Shown here: positions 1 through 9,476 of the stretch, piece after piece
Position numbering within the stretch: position 1 is the stretch's first letter
Layout of the letters: each line of letters opens with the position of its first letter
Assembly (NCBI GenBank): GCA_004151065.3
Contig: NWUY0300034045.1
Span: forward strand, 1-16,184
Reading direction: 5' to 3'
Length of the DNA: 16,184 nucleotides
Source of the DNA: Larix sibirica
Taxonomy: Eukaryota; Streptophyta; Pinopsida; Pinales; Pinaceae
Program-made: the position numbers and the translations under genes
The notes under the pieces: generated by a model
What the model saw: only the letters and a program-made list of their open reading frames with translations
Told to the model about the DNA's origin: nothing
The model's database searches: none

Positions 1-412
1 AAAAAAGAAATACACCTCAAAAAATTGGATCCCTCTCGGTGCTTGATAGATCCAGGTTTAAGATGGATCTATGCTAGTAAATTACTATTTAAAAAAATAT
101 ATTACCAAAATTTATTTATGTCTTGTGTTATTACAATTCATGGGATACTTATAAATATTAGTTCATTTTATAATCACATGCCCTATAGGTATCCTGCATT
201 CTATTAATACACTGAAAGGATCGCGCTTAGTATTTCAATTATTTATTTCAAAGAAAAGTCCATGGTGCCGTCTTTGCAAGGGGACTTTGTTTAGCATTGC
301 GTTTGGCACTATGCAAATATTCTCTATAATTAAATATATGACTCCTCAAATGCATTGTCACATCTATAAACAAAAAAAAACAAAAAAAATTATATTGTGT
401 TAATCTTTTATT
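1..412. other. AT-rich stretch with no gene
   Basis: No coding pattern, RNA gene or recognisable repeat is visible. The short open frame near the start (25-207) has no family motif and looks like chance. Positions 371-389 hold two A-runs separated by a C, which is simple sequence only. Confidence 0.6.
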
Positions 413-687
413 ATTTTTTTTGCTCGGAAAAAACTATACAGTCTATTTATATGGTAAATAAATTACATTTTATTTGCATAAACCATTAAGGCCTCGTCAT
501 CTAGAAACCACATTTTATATCTAGATCATTAAAGTCATCTTATTCAGATACTTTTGTGTAAAGTATAAAAAAAACAAAGCATTGTTATCTTAATTACATA
601 TAGATGTCAAATAAAAATACTACTATACCTATATAGCATGTCTTATATCAGCCAAATCCAAGAGAAAGAGTGTAGTTCCACTGATGT
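413..687 (-). other. Probable 3' untranslated tail of the minus-strand LINE
   Basis: This stretch lies directly after the last codons of the LINE RNase H domain on the minus strand. It ends in an uninterrupted run of eight T at 414-421, which on the minus strand is a short A-tail. LINEs end in an A-tail or simple repeat, so 414-421 is the best candidate 3' terminus. I could not find a matching target-site duplication beyond the 5' side, so the boundary is a guess. Confidence 0.35.
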
Positions 688-1160
688 TCAAGTACTATAT
701 CCCATATGTGTTCTAGGATCTAACTCAATCAAAGTGTTATTCTCCATCTCCCACCCATTATATGTCCCCACTCCAACCTGTAGGCTTCTCTCTGATACTT
801 GATTTGCATGTTTGTTCCTCTCTGTGTAGACGTGTTCAAATTTTATTGCTTGAAAGAGTCCAATCATTCTACGTATTTATTCAAATATGGGAAGAAGTAA
901 TATATTTCTCGGGGGTCTCATCTATCTCAACCAATCAATAACAATTTTGGAATCCTCTAAAACTTGCATCCTTCGTACATTTCTCATAACTATCAGACCC
1001 TATGAAAGCTTGGTTGCCATCAACTCTGCTATATTATTTGTGTTGTCTCCCAAACCTATAGAAAATTTATCCAATAAGAATCATTGAAGTGAAGAATTCC
1101 ACCTGCCACCCCCTAACAGGGTTACCTTGTGAGGCCCCATCAAAATATAACCAACAAACA
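688..1160 (-). other. RNase H domain of the LINE (broken)
   Basis: RNase H degrades the RNA strand of the RNA:DNA hybrid. On the minus strand the first block is WLYFDGASQGNP, with its Asp codon at 1141-1139. Then come GLGDNTNNIAEL with the Glu at 1026-1024, EDSKIVIDWL with the Asp at 954-952, and FEHVYTERNKHANQVSER near 850-795. A frameshift separates the first block from the rest, and the last three share one register. The final conserved Asp of the usual HAD/KAD motif reads Asn here (HAN, codon 804-802). Stops fall after the second and third blocks. Presence of this domain places the LINE in the plant group with an acquired RNase H. Confidence 0.85.
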
Positions 1161-1289
1161 GTCATGTCTATTGTCTCCTGTACAATCCTCCTTTCTTTCT
1201 ACTTATCTACTACCTAAGGAAAGTGGCTTAAAATAGAAAGTCTTTTTGAAGTTGTGATATAAGGGGGTATATAAATATCCTAAAACATA

Positions 1290-1980
1290 ACTATGTTTCT
1301 AGATATCCAGACCTCCCATAAAAAGATGACAAGTAAATATTGATAGTCTTTGAATGCTTGATTATTGTTCCAATTTTCCATAGCACTTTCAAGGTCCTAA
1401 CCCTTCCAAGAAAAATGTAACCTACAAACATATGGGGCATAATCCCACAACTTCTTAATATAATCACAGGAAATGAAAAGGTGTTCAATATTCTCAGCAG
1501 ATACTTTTCACAGTGGACATCTACCAGGTTCATTCCAAAATTTAGAAAGCATAGTATCCCACACAGGGACCTTATTTGAGAGTGCCAACCATGCAAAAAT
1601 CTCAGTCTTTAAAAGGAACTTATACTTCCATAAAGAGGAAAACCATCATATAACTTCAAGGTGATCTTCTTCTTCTCTAATTACCTTATAGCCAATCCTA
1701 AGGATATAGTGACCACCTATAAAAATTTTGGTTGATATCATAACATCCTCTCAATCCACCAACCTGATATGACTATTTTGGAGAGACTTTGTATACCTTT
1801 TCCAATTTTCAATGTCCTCCTCATTCATGATCACCATATCTTCTACCTTTATCCATTCATGTCTCAAAACTGTAGAATTAACTGGATCTCCAATATGTTG
1901 CAGATGAATAAATCCATGGTCCTTCAAGGCTTCAGCCAAAGGATAGGGGAGTCTATGGGCCCCATCACATCCACCCAAGA
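1290..1980 (-). other. LINE linker and zf-RVT-like domain (broken)
   Basis: Plant LINEs carry a cysteine/histidine-rich zf-RVT domain between RT and RNase H. One minus-strand register runs from about 1978 to 1400. Its linker includes GFIHLQHIGDP and IENWKRYTKSL. It then reads LWKYKFLLKTEIFAWLALS and WNEPGRCPL followed by a TGA where the second Cys of the CPLC pair is expected. Next come SAENIEHLFISCDYIKKLW and a tail ending in a stop. Three stops interrupt the register, but the domain signature is unmistakable. The plus-strand open frames over this interval are antisense shadows. Confidence 0.8.
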
Positions 1981-2389
1981 TCCTTGTAGATATTAGTTTA
2001 TTAATTATTAGTTATTAGATAAATGGATCATCTCGTTTCATATGAAGAGATGCAACCCTTACATAGGCTTGCATATATATATAGAGTGAGACATTCTTAA
2101 TAGATTTATCTATGATTCTAAACCATATTTCAATAGTCAGAGGGGATATGTATTTTTGGTGGACAACAATTACCCAAATACACTCTCTCCTCAGAATTCT
2201 CCAAGCCTCCTTTAACAACTAAAGCTTTTCCAAACAATGAAGGTTCTGTAGGCCCCAACCTCCCACTTCTTTTGGCCTTGTAGTCTTATTCCAACCAACC
2301 CAATGGAAAGCATTTCCCTCTTGGCTCTCCTTCCATAAAAAAATAAAACTCAACTCCCTTGTTTGATCCAAAATTCCAGATGGAACATA

Positions 2390-3610
2390 GGCCAAAGATA
2401 AACCGGTATAGCTTCCAATACTAATTTCATCAAGGTTAACCGTCCCCCTCTAGATAACCACTTATTACACCATAGAAGTAATATTTTCTCTATATTTCCT
2501 ATAAGCCACACCCAATCCCTCTTGTGATAAGAATTTGGTTTTAAGATAAAACCTAAATACTTAAGTCCACACAAAATATCAACCTTTGGTAAAATCAAGC
2601 GAAGAGAAAATCCAATCAATAGATTCCTGATCGATATTCATGAAATAGATAGAATATCCTAACATCATAAATCATCCATGTGGCCTCTGCAAATAGAGAC
2701 AGGATACCTTGTAGATATGCTAATTCCCTCCTTGACCCATTAGAGAAAATAAAAAAATCATCTACAAATAACAAATGGGAGACATAGATAGGTCCACCAA
2801 TTGATATACCTATAAAGGATCCATTGGTATTTGCTCATAGAAATATTCTGGTCAACCCCTCCACCACTAATATGAATATGAGTGAGGATAGGGGGAATCC
2901 TTGTCTAAGGCCCCTCCATGTTTTGACAAAGGGTAAAGCAGATCCATTAACCAAGGCTACAAAAGAGACATATTTGACACATGATAGAATCCAATTTTCT
3001 ACCTAAATATGGAAGCCAATTTGTAAGAACATCAATCTTAAATATAACCAATTCACCTTGTTGTATGCCTTAGATAAATCAACCTTAACAATCATAGTTG
3101 GCATATTCTTCACCTTATCAAAGTGTAATACTTCTTGAGTAGTTCCAATTGCATCGTGGATCTGTCTTCCATCCAGAAAGGAAAATTGTTCTTGTGAGAC
3201 AAAACTAGATAAAAGACCCATGATCCTTCTGGAAATTACTTTAGCCATCAACTTATAAAGACATTTGCACAAATAAATCAGTCTATAGTCCTCCAACCTT
3301 CCAGTTCTATCAAATTTCAGGATGAGACAAAAATTCGCATTAAATGCATCTAGGATTCTACCATTTTCCCTTTACTCTTCAATTACCCTGAGAAGTTCAT
3401 GTTCAAACAATTACATAAAACCTGTGAAGAACTCCACTGGCCAGCCATCGTTCCCTGGACTTTTGTCCTTGTGCAAAGCGTTGACAACATATTTTAATTC
3501 CTTAGGGGTGACGTCCTCCATAAGATCAACATTTTGCTCCTCATTAACAAAGGAAGGGTAGTGTGCAATCACTCTCATCATCTGAGCCAACGAGGCTCTG
3601 TCATCCTCCT
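2390..3610 (-). other. Reverse transcriptase domain of the LINE (broken)
   Basis: This domain copies element RNA into DNA. Seen in order on the minus strand: KSPGNDGWPVEFF (about 3467-3427), the standard entry motif of LINE RTs; LCKCLYKLMAKVISRRI and FLDGRQIHDAI (3290-3140); VDLSKAYNKVNW at 3083-3048, holding the first catalytic Asp; RGLRQGFPLSSLIFIL near 2920-2870; HLLFVDDFFIF with the FVDD active site at 2771-2757; and, further on, KYLGF and WCNKWLSRGGRLTLMK (about 2525-2430), typical of the segment after the active site. One in-frame stop sits between RQGFPLSS and FVDD. The catalytic aspartates themselves survive. Confidence 0.9.
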
Positions 3611-4139
3611 AAGAAAGGCCTACAGAAGTGGTTTACTTTCAATTATGCAATATTCCTTAATCCTCTAACATGTTCACCTTCATCATCCTCCAAATGCCAT
3701 AAAGAATTGGCATTCCTTTGGTTTACATAATTGGGAAAAAAACTGGTATTATCATCACCTTCTTAAGCTAGATGGCTCTACTTTTTATCCTCCAAGTGGC
3801 CTCATTTTCATCCAATATCTTCCTTCTTTTGGCTTCTAGCTCAACTATAGTTCTTTTTTGTTCCAAGGTACTTAAACCTTCTAGGTTGGATTCGTAAAAG
3901 GTTTCTAGCGCTTTCTCAACATTAACCAATTCGATTTGTTATGCCTTTCTTCTCTCTGCAACCTAGGAAATAGATTAAGATTTTATATTCTTCATATTAT
4001 TCAGGAATTGTATTCCAATAGATTCTCTTCTAGAACCATCAAAATTGATCCATTTGTCTCTCACCAACTGCTTATAACTCTCATCCTCAATCTAGGTAGC
4101 ATTGAACTTAAAATGGCTATGGGGTTTTTCCTTCCCCGT

Positions 4140-4840
4140 TGTCACCTATAATAGAACTAGGAAATTATTAGATTCCCCTCCCATACAAACCCATTGTTTT
4201 AGACTAGTTGCCAGTTGAAGAGTACCTTTATTAACTAGAAATATGTCCAACATTTTTGTTATTATTTCTTGTCCCGACCTTACATTCCTCCGGGTTGGCC
4301 TTAACTTTGCAGGGATGATGTCAAATAAATTATTTTTTCCAATATCCTAATAAAAAAATTTGAGAGGGTGTCCCTGTGGGAATTTATGCCCCATATATTA
4401 GCATCACCCAGGGTAAAGTTTATAACCCCCCCCCTCAAGGATCAACCTATCTTTTGGAAGCATTCTAGAGTGAAAAATATGATCCCAATATGCAACTCTT
4501 TATTGGTATGTACCGTAAATGTTGAAACGGAGAAATCCATACCCAACTCTCTTGAAAAGAGAGTGGTACCCAAACCTAAAACAATATCCCACCTATTAGT
4601 ACAGAGGAAAGATCTCATCTTCAAGTCACTAATTAGTCCTGTTGATCTTCCATGGGTGTCTAAACAAGCAAAATCCCACCATGGTAGTAAATATTTCAAA
4701 TCAATCATAATAGAATCCCCCATACAGATAGTTTCCTATAGAAAAAACACCTATGGATTTTGAGTCTCCACTGATCTTCTTAGAGCTATCTTTTTTTAGG
4801 AGAGCTCCAACCCTCTGCAATTATAAGACGTCACTATCAT
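4140..4840 (-). other. APE-type endonuclease domain of the LINE (broken)
   Basis: This domain nicks the target DNA in target-primed reverse transcription. Seen in order on the minus strand: YNCRGL near 4825-4808; FL-stop-ET with the metal-binding Glu codon at 4735-4733; WWDFACLDTHGRSTGLI around 4690-4640; FNIYGTYQ about 4530-4507; NFTLGDANIWG around 4420-4380; and a final GGESNNFLVL near 4180-4150. In this family the last motif is normally Ser-Asp-His. Here it reads Ser-Asn-Asn (4172-4164), so the catalytic Asp and His are both lost, in addition to the stops. Confidence 0.85.
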
Positions 4841-4920
4841 GGGGTAACCAAATGGGGATTCCTCGCTCATCATAGTTCTCGTTTATATCCATTTAAGCCT
4901 ATTTGTATGTTGTTGGATTG

Positions 4921-5850
4921 TTTTCATATGCAACATAATGACCTATGTTATAAATAAAAAGACACAAAATTAACAAATAAAGAATTTAGCATTAGTATCT
5001 AACATTCAAAATAGAAGTTATAATGGAAAAATAACAAATGTTTTATTAGTTCAACGAAAAAACAATGGCATATCACACCTATAGAAAGCTTGTTGTCATT
5101 AGGTTTCCTTTAAAGCTACTCCTTAGGATGGGTCTTTGACCTCTTAGTGTGATCCAACTCCAAACTTGTTAGAGAAATGGTGGAACTCACAATGGTAGTA
5201 GGATAAGAGAAAATGTGCTTAGTCTCTATAAGACTTCTAGTAGCATAACCTTACTTTGAAATATGGATTCAAATGGTTTGACCTTAAGAAATTTATTTAT
5301 AAATGAACTATGGAACCCTCTTTGGATCTAGCTTCTATGTGAGCTCCCCCCATTGCATTCATGAAGTTATGGGATAATGGTGATCAAAGAAGACTAGATC
5401 AAATGATTATAATGAATGTGAGGCTTTAAAAAGGTCCACATGTGCCTACTAAGTCGGTTCAAACGTATAGGGGAATTAATGAGCTAACAATATAATGTTT
5501 TTTTTTCCTTTAGAACTTAGAACGATAGCACATTTTTTATTGAATTTCATGTATGTTATGCATGTAGAGAAAACATGGAAATACTGCAATATGATTATTT
5601 TGGTCAACTTATGGTTTGACTTGGATTAATACAACATGATTGAGGTCACATGATAATAGAAAAGGATAAATAAACTGCCATGGTGATGTTTATAAGATAA
5701 ATTACTCAAAATTTTACAATTGAGCAAAATTGAGTTAATAATAGTGCAAGTATGAAACAAACTGCCATCCTTTAAGAACCACTATCCCCCTTGAAGTTGG
5801 ATCAATAATATTAGTGTCGAAATTCCTCTAATTCTACATTGAATAATGTG
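4921..5850. other. Gene-free AT-rich stretch upstream of the LINE
   Basis: No frame longer than about 60 codons and no family motif are visible on either strand. It may include the 5' untranslated part of the LINE, but nothing proves it. A short purine-rich minus-strand stretch near 5795-5785 (CTTCAAGGGGGAT) resembles a retrotransposon polypurine tract, but no LTR or RNase H tail was found beside it. Confidence 0.5.
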
Positions 5851-6730
5851 TGCACTCATGTATCAAGGATATTTGTGGTACTAATTGAGTTGGATATCTA
5901 TGTGCATAAGTTGGGTAGAAGAATATGGGATCAATCGAGGATCCATCATACTCCTTGATCCAACCTTGTTTCACAACTTAGATGACCTAACATGATGAGA
6001 AATCCCAACTTCAACAATTCTAATGTCTTGGAAATCAAACTCTTTCTAATTCATGATGAAAGATGCACTTTACAATTAATGGGAGGAGATGCTTAATCCA
6101 TTTATAGAATGGTTCCACATAACTGCTCAAAGTATTTCTAACCACAACAATGGAATAACAAGGATCAATCTAACTTGGTGGTCATGGTACATTCAAGGTG
6201 CATGTAAACCTTAAATCTCAGTATTTGAAGAAAATACTTGCAGGAAGACATTTAATGAGTGGTTTTGCACACTGTAGTCATACTCTAAAGTCAATCACTT
6301 TAGTAATGTGATTATCATCAAAATTTCAGTCATGAAGATGCTCCTAAATGCACAAAGTTAGTAGGACAATGTAGTAAAAATCCAAATCATAGTCATGAAG
6401 ACATCCCTAACTGCATCAAGTTGGTGATAATCCTACAACAAAGAACATGAAGACTAGGGTGAGCCTATCACAACTTGGTTCAAGCTCATGGAGTCAACAC
6501 ATAACAAGTATTGTTTGTTGAAGCATTATGAAAGTTACTATATTATGGAAATGGCTCTATTGAAGTCATGATCAATTTTGTAGCACCATTTTGCATTTAA
6601 GTATTGGCATAGAGCCATGACCAATAGTAGATGAGTCTATGAAGGACATAGATCTGTAGAAGATTAAGTATGTGGAGCGTTTAGGGAATCATCTCATAAA
6701 CCTTATGTGCATTTTGTTAAAGGTAGGGAA
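5851..6730. other. Gene-free stretch before LTR A
   Basis: No protein or RNA gene is recognised. Because it directly precedes an LTR-like repeat, it could be flanking host DNA or the worn 3' part of a further element copy. I could not find integrase, RNase H or chromodomain motifs in it. A short purine-rich stretch at 6719-6730 precedes the LTR, in the position expected of a polypurine tract, but the match is weak. Confidence 0.45.
6328..6440 (+). repeat. Small tandem duplication, period about 63 bp
   Basis: AGTCATGAAGATG at 6328 and AGTCATGAAGACA at 6391 open two similar segments of roughly 45 bases. Both continue with a cctaa, tgca, aagtt pattern at matching spacing. The two copies differ at several positions, so the duplication is old. 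No function is suggested. Confidence 0.5.
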
Positions 6731-8310
6731 CCTCTTTGTATGAGTCTATTATTTTTTCAGATTCTAGTATATTTTGGAATCTTTTGTAGACATCTCAACA
6801 ACCTATATATAGTGTTTTCCATGTAAAATTGGCATGATTGGTCCGTTGTGTTAGTTAAACATCACTAGTTGTAAGTTTCGTGCAATGTCAATATTTATTA
6901 TGTTTCAACTGTGAAATTATTATGTCTAATATAATGCAATAATATCCCACTCATGTGTTTCTTATGGTGATGACATATCTTGATGATATCTACATTGTTG
7001 TGTTTCATGCATATGTATCAATTTATGTTTGCTTAGATGAATGTGAAATACGGTTAACTAATAGATTCAACACTTTCATTAATCTCCAACACTCTATATA
7101 TTAATTAATCAACAAATATCATACATGCCTCAGGTGAGACCTCCTTCCTTTGGAAGAATCAATATAGATTATTGTGGGTCATTGGTATACACCTTCTACA
7201 GATCATAGTCTATCAAAGATCCATTAATTAACATGTTCAAGGCGACATTGAATTCCACAATATTATGGCACATTTGGATGTCTAACACAACCTAATGCTA
7301 AATAATCAAAGTGAATTGAACCAATACATTCCAACCAACATTTACACACATATTTAAATTTTTAAATCAAATAGTGGATCTTGAATTCAAAAATACCATT
7401 AAAATCAATTATCGTTATGTCCTTGTAATAAATATCTTCCAAATTTAATGAAATACATGTTATTGATTTTCTACATATAAACTATGTTAGGGATGGTCAC
7501 AATGTCCCTTCAAAGATCAAAGAGTAGTTTAAAGCTAAATTTTTTTAAAAAGGGACCATCATAGGCTCATACAAAGAGTAATTGAACAACTAATCTAGAA
7601 TGGACCATTATATATTTTGAAATCTATTTTGGTACTTTTTGGGTGGAAAAATTAGAGCTATTGGTTTGTATGGTTCATTTCAAGGGAAAGTTGTGCTTTA
7701 GTGATTTGGGGACCAAAAGTTTTTGGAGTCTATTTGAGGCCTTAAATGACCATATTGGGGTAAAACTTTTGCAATAAAAATTTATTGGCCTCTCAATGTT
7801 GTTCTAGACATCGAGGGTTTTCCAATGGATCAAATATCACCTAAATTGAAGTTCGTATGAGAAAGTTCTGCATCCCACAAGTTAACCTATCCTATTGGCC
7901 GCCATGATCATATTGATAAGATACCACATTAACTCTGATTGCTTACACGTGTGAAACTATTCACTTGTTGAATTTCAACAAAATTATAGAGGGTCCAAAA
8001 CCCGAACCTTAATCATAGATTGAGGCATTCAAAAACACTAACCTTGACCCTAGACAGCTATCAAACTCCACAAATATTAGGCTGATAGGAAATGAAGTTG
8101 TTCCATTCTCATTGTATTGTTTATCGTTACATAGTTTAGCAAAGCATCTAGGAGTGGGATATTGAAGCATACATAGGAAGTAGACCTTGTAGTAGACATT
8201 CAGGACACATTGTCCATGGTAACTCCCTAGTGATTCCAATCCATTTTTATTTTCATTTCATAACTAAGAAGAAAAAATCAAGAGCATACACCCCTCACCT
8301 TATAGCTTGG
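6731..8310 (+). repeat. LTR A of the Ty3/gypsy unit 1
   Basis: The segment matches 9477-11080 along its whole length. Shared blocks include cctctttgta (6731 and 9477), the stretch around tatcttgatgatatctaca (near 6976 and 9728) and the terminal cctcacct (8293 and 11063). It is followed by leader and gag, as an LTR should be. Exact termini are uncertain: no clean TG...CA pair is preserved, and the true start could be up to about 20 bases further in. An early CTATATAT at 6803-6810, also present in LTR B, is a possible TATA element but could be chance in AT-rich DNA. Confidence 0.75.
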
Positions 8311-8576
8311 TTTTTCTCATATTAGGTTGTGCCAGGGTTCATCTTGTGTTCATTGTGTGGATGGCATGTTATTTGCAAGGATCCAAACATAAGCTCTTTT
8401 TGCATTTCAATTTTAGTTTATTTCAATATTTGTTGCATTAAGCTAGTAATATTAAATCTAAAATCTAAATTAATACATTACATAATAAGAGATTCAGAAG
8501 AGTCTAAGATATGTTGCGATTAATTGTTCCCATGGATTATCCATGGTAGTTTACAGATCATATTGTTATCATAACA
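8311..8576 (+). other. 266-bp extra segment splitting the primer-binding site of unit 1
   Basis: Compared with unit 2, where the LTR end runs directly into tgggtatcatagg (11077-11089), unit 1 reads cttgg at 8306-8310, then 266 unmatched bases, then tatcataac at 8577. The 7-mer tcatatt occurs at 8317-8323 and again at 8568-8574 and could be a target duplication, but it is short and AT-only. No terminal inverted repeats or coding motifs were seen. The alternative is a deletion in unit 2, but unit 2 carries the canonical-looking arrangement. Confidence 0.55.
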
Positions 8577-8652
8577 ACATTCTTTGGGATTTTTGTGGGA
8601 AGTTGTAGGATCCAAGAAGTTTCTTATGAAATAAGTCTAAAAAAACCTAGCC

Positions 8653-9475
8653 ATGGTAAATGAGTACATTAATAACAATCCACAGGCTGAGTGAGAGGAG
8701 ACATTTTCAAAGTTGGAAGAAAAATTCATTGGCATCCCTCATAAAATGGCCATCCTCATGGTATCGCTGGAAAACAAGTTTGGACCTTTTGGGGAGTTTG
8801 GTAGCTCTAACTCAGAAGATGGATCATACCAGAAATTTGGAGATGATGAAGACCCAGAAAAGGAATTGAAAAAAGAGCTAGAGAAAGAGAGACCAAGTTC
8901 CAATGCTATTACTTATTCCCAATATATGTTTAAAGTGGAATAAAAAGTGGACATTAAACCCCACCAAGATGGAGTTGATGATATTAAGTTGAATCAATGG
9001 TTGTTATAGTTAGAAGTTTATTTTGATGTCAATAACATAGGAGAAAAGAAAAATAATTTGTTTTCCTTAGTGAAGTTAGAGAGCCATATCCAAACTTGGT
9101 GGGAAAGTCACACAAAGACAGTTAGGATAGAGGGTGATCCCATAGCAACTAAGTGGGAGGTATTTCATTAAGTCCCATTTCTACCCTATTGGGTAAAAAT
9201 AAGACCAATGGATCAATTGGAATTACCTCCAAAAGAAGTAAAAACAACAACATGCTAGTCATGGATTCGAGTAAATAGGTAGAGAGAAACCGATATATAG
9301 ATGAAAATATTATCTAGACTACAATGCACAAGGAGGTAAACCTGAGTAACCTCCATCTTGCATAAGAGAAGGAGATGATTAAACTCTTATATATTAAGAT
9401 GAAATTCAAGAAGACAAAAATGCATTCTCTATTTGATTCTGGTTCACGGGCCAACCTCAAAGAAAAAGGAACATA
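8653..9475 (+). pseudogene. Ty3/gypsy gag-protease relic, unit 1
   Basis: Gag forms the capsid-like particle and the aspartic protease cuts the polyprotein. The chosen start is the ATG at 8653, which aligns with the unit 2 ATG at 11124. It is followed by VNEYINNNPQAE, a stop, then EETFSKLEEKF. A charged region (EDPEKELKKELEKERPSS) leads into the gag core, with LVKLESHIQTWWESHTKT and EGDPIATKWEVF. About 425 bp present in unit 2 are missing at about 9234-9249, removing the C-terminal gag and zinc-knuckle region. After this the frame shifts to the protease, with LLYIKMKFKKTK and LFDSGSRANL (near 9425-9465), retaining the catalytic Asp-Ser-Gly. Further stops lie at 8944, at about 9009 and after EVFH. 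RT, RNase H and integrase are absent. Confidence 0.8.
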
Positions 9476-9476
9476 A

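Larger units (their letters stand above)
688..4840 (-). pseudogene. LINE ORF2 polyprotein relic (endonuclease, reverse transcriptase, RNase H)
   Basis: In an active element this protein nicks genomic DNA and copies the element RNA into the nick. The chosen start is the ATG at 4840-4838, followed by MIVTSYNCRGL, which matches the usual opening of plant LINE endonucleases. The chosen end is the TGA at 690-688, just after the RNase H C-terminus. The span of about 1,380 codons fits a complete ORF2. Early in-frame stops include 4798-4796 and 4738-4736, the latter exactly where the conserved glutamine of the FLQET box is expected. Others fall after the YQ of FNIYGTYQ and between the two RT core blocks. 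There is a frameshift near 4310-4320 and another between the first two RNase H motifs. It is a pseudogene with recognisable parentage. Confidence 0.85.
413..4920 (-). mobile_element. Decayed, nearly full-length plant LINE (non-LTR retrotransposon)
   Basis: On the minus strand, in the correct order, are relics of endonuclease, reverse transcriptase, linker, zf-RVT-like and RNase H domains across about 4.15 kb. This is the usual ORF2 layout of plant L1-type LINEs that carry a C-terminal RNase H. Stops and frameshifts occur in every domain, so the copy is dead, but there is no large internal deletion. I did not recognise an ORF1 or gag-like frame upstream of 4840, so the 5' end is either truncated or too diverged to see. 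Both outer borders are approximate. Confidence 0.85.

Noticed and set aside
2071-2084. Short AT dinucleotide run
   Set aside because: Ordinary microsatellite-like sequence inside the LINE relic.
4368-4763. 131-codon plus-strand open frame, the longest in the window
   Set aside because: It is antisense to the LINE endonuclease, whose motifs are clear on the minus strand.
5780-5830. Minus-strand sequence resembling a Ty1/copia polypurine tract (CTTCAAGGGGGAT)
   Set aside because: No copia RNase H tail upstream and no matching LTR pair nearby. One short purine run is not enough.
8009-8239. Minus-strand 76-codon open frame in LTR A
   Set aside because: The matching part of LTR B does not keep it open, and it has no family motif.
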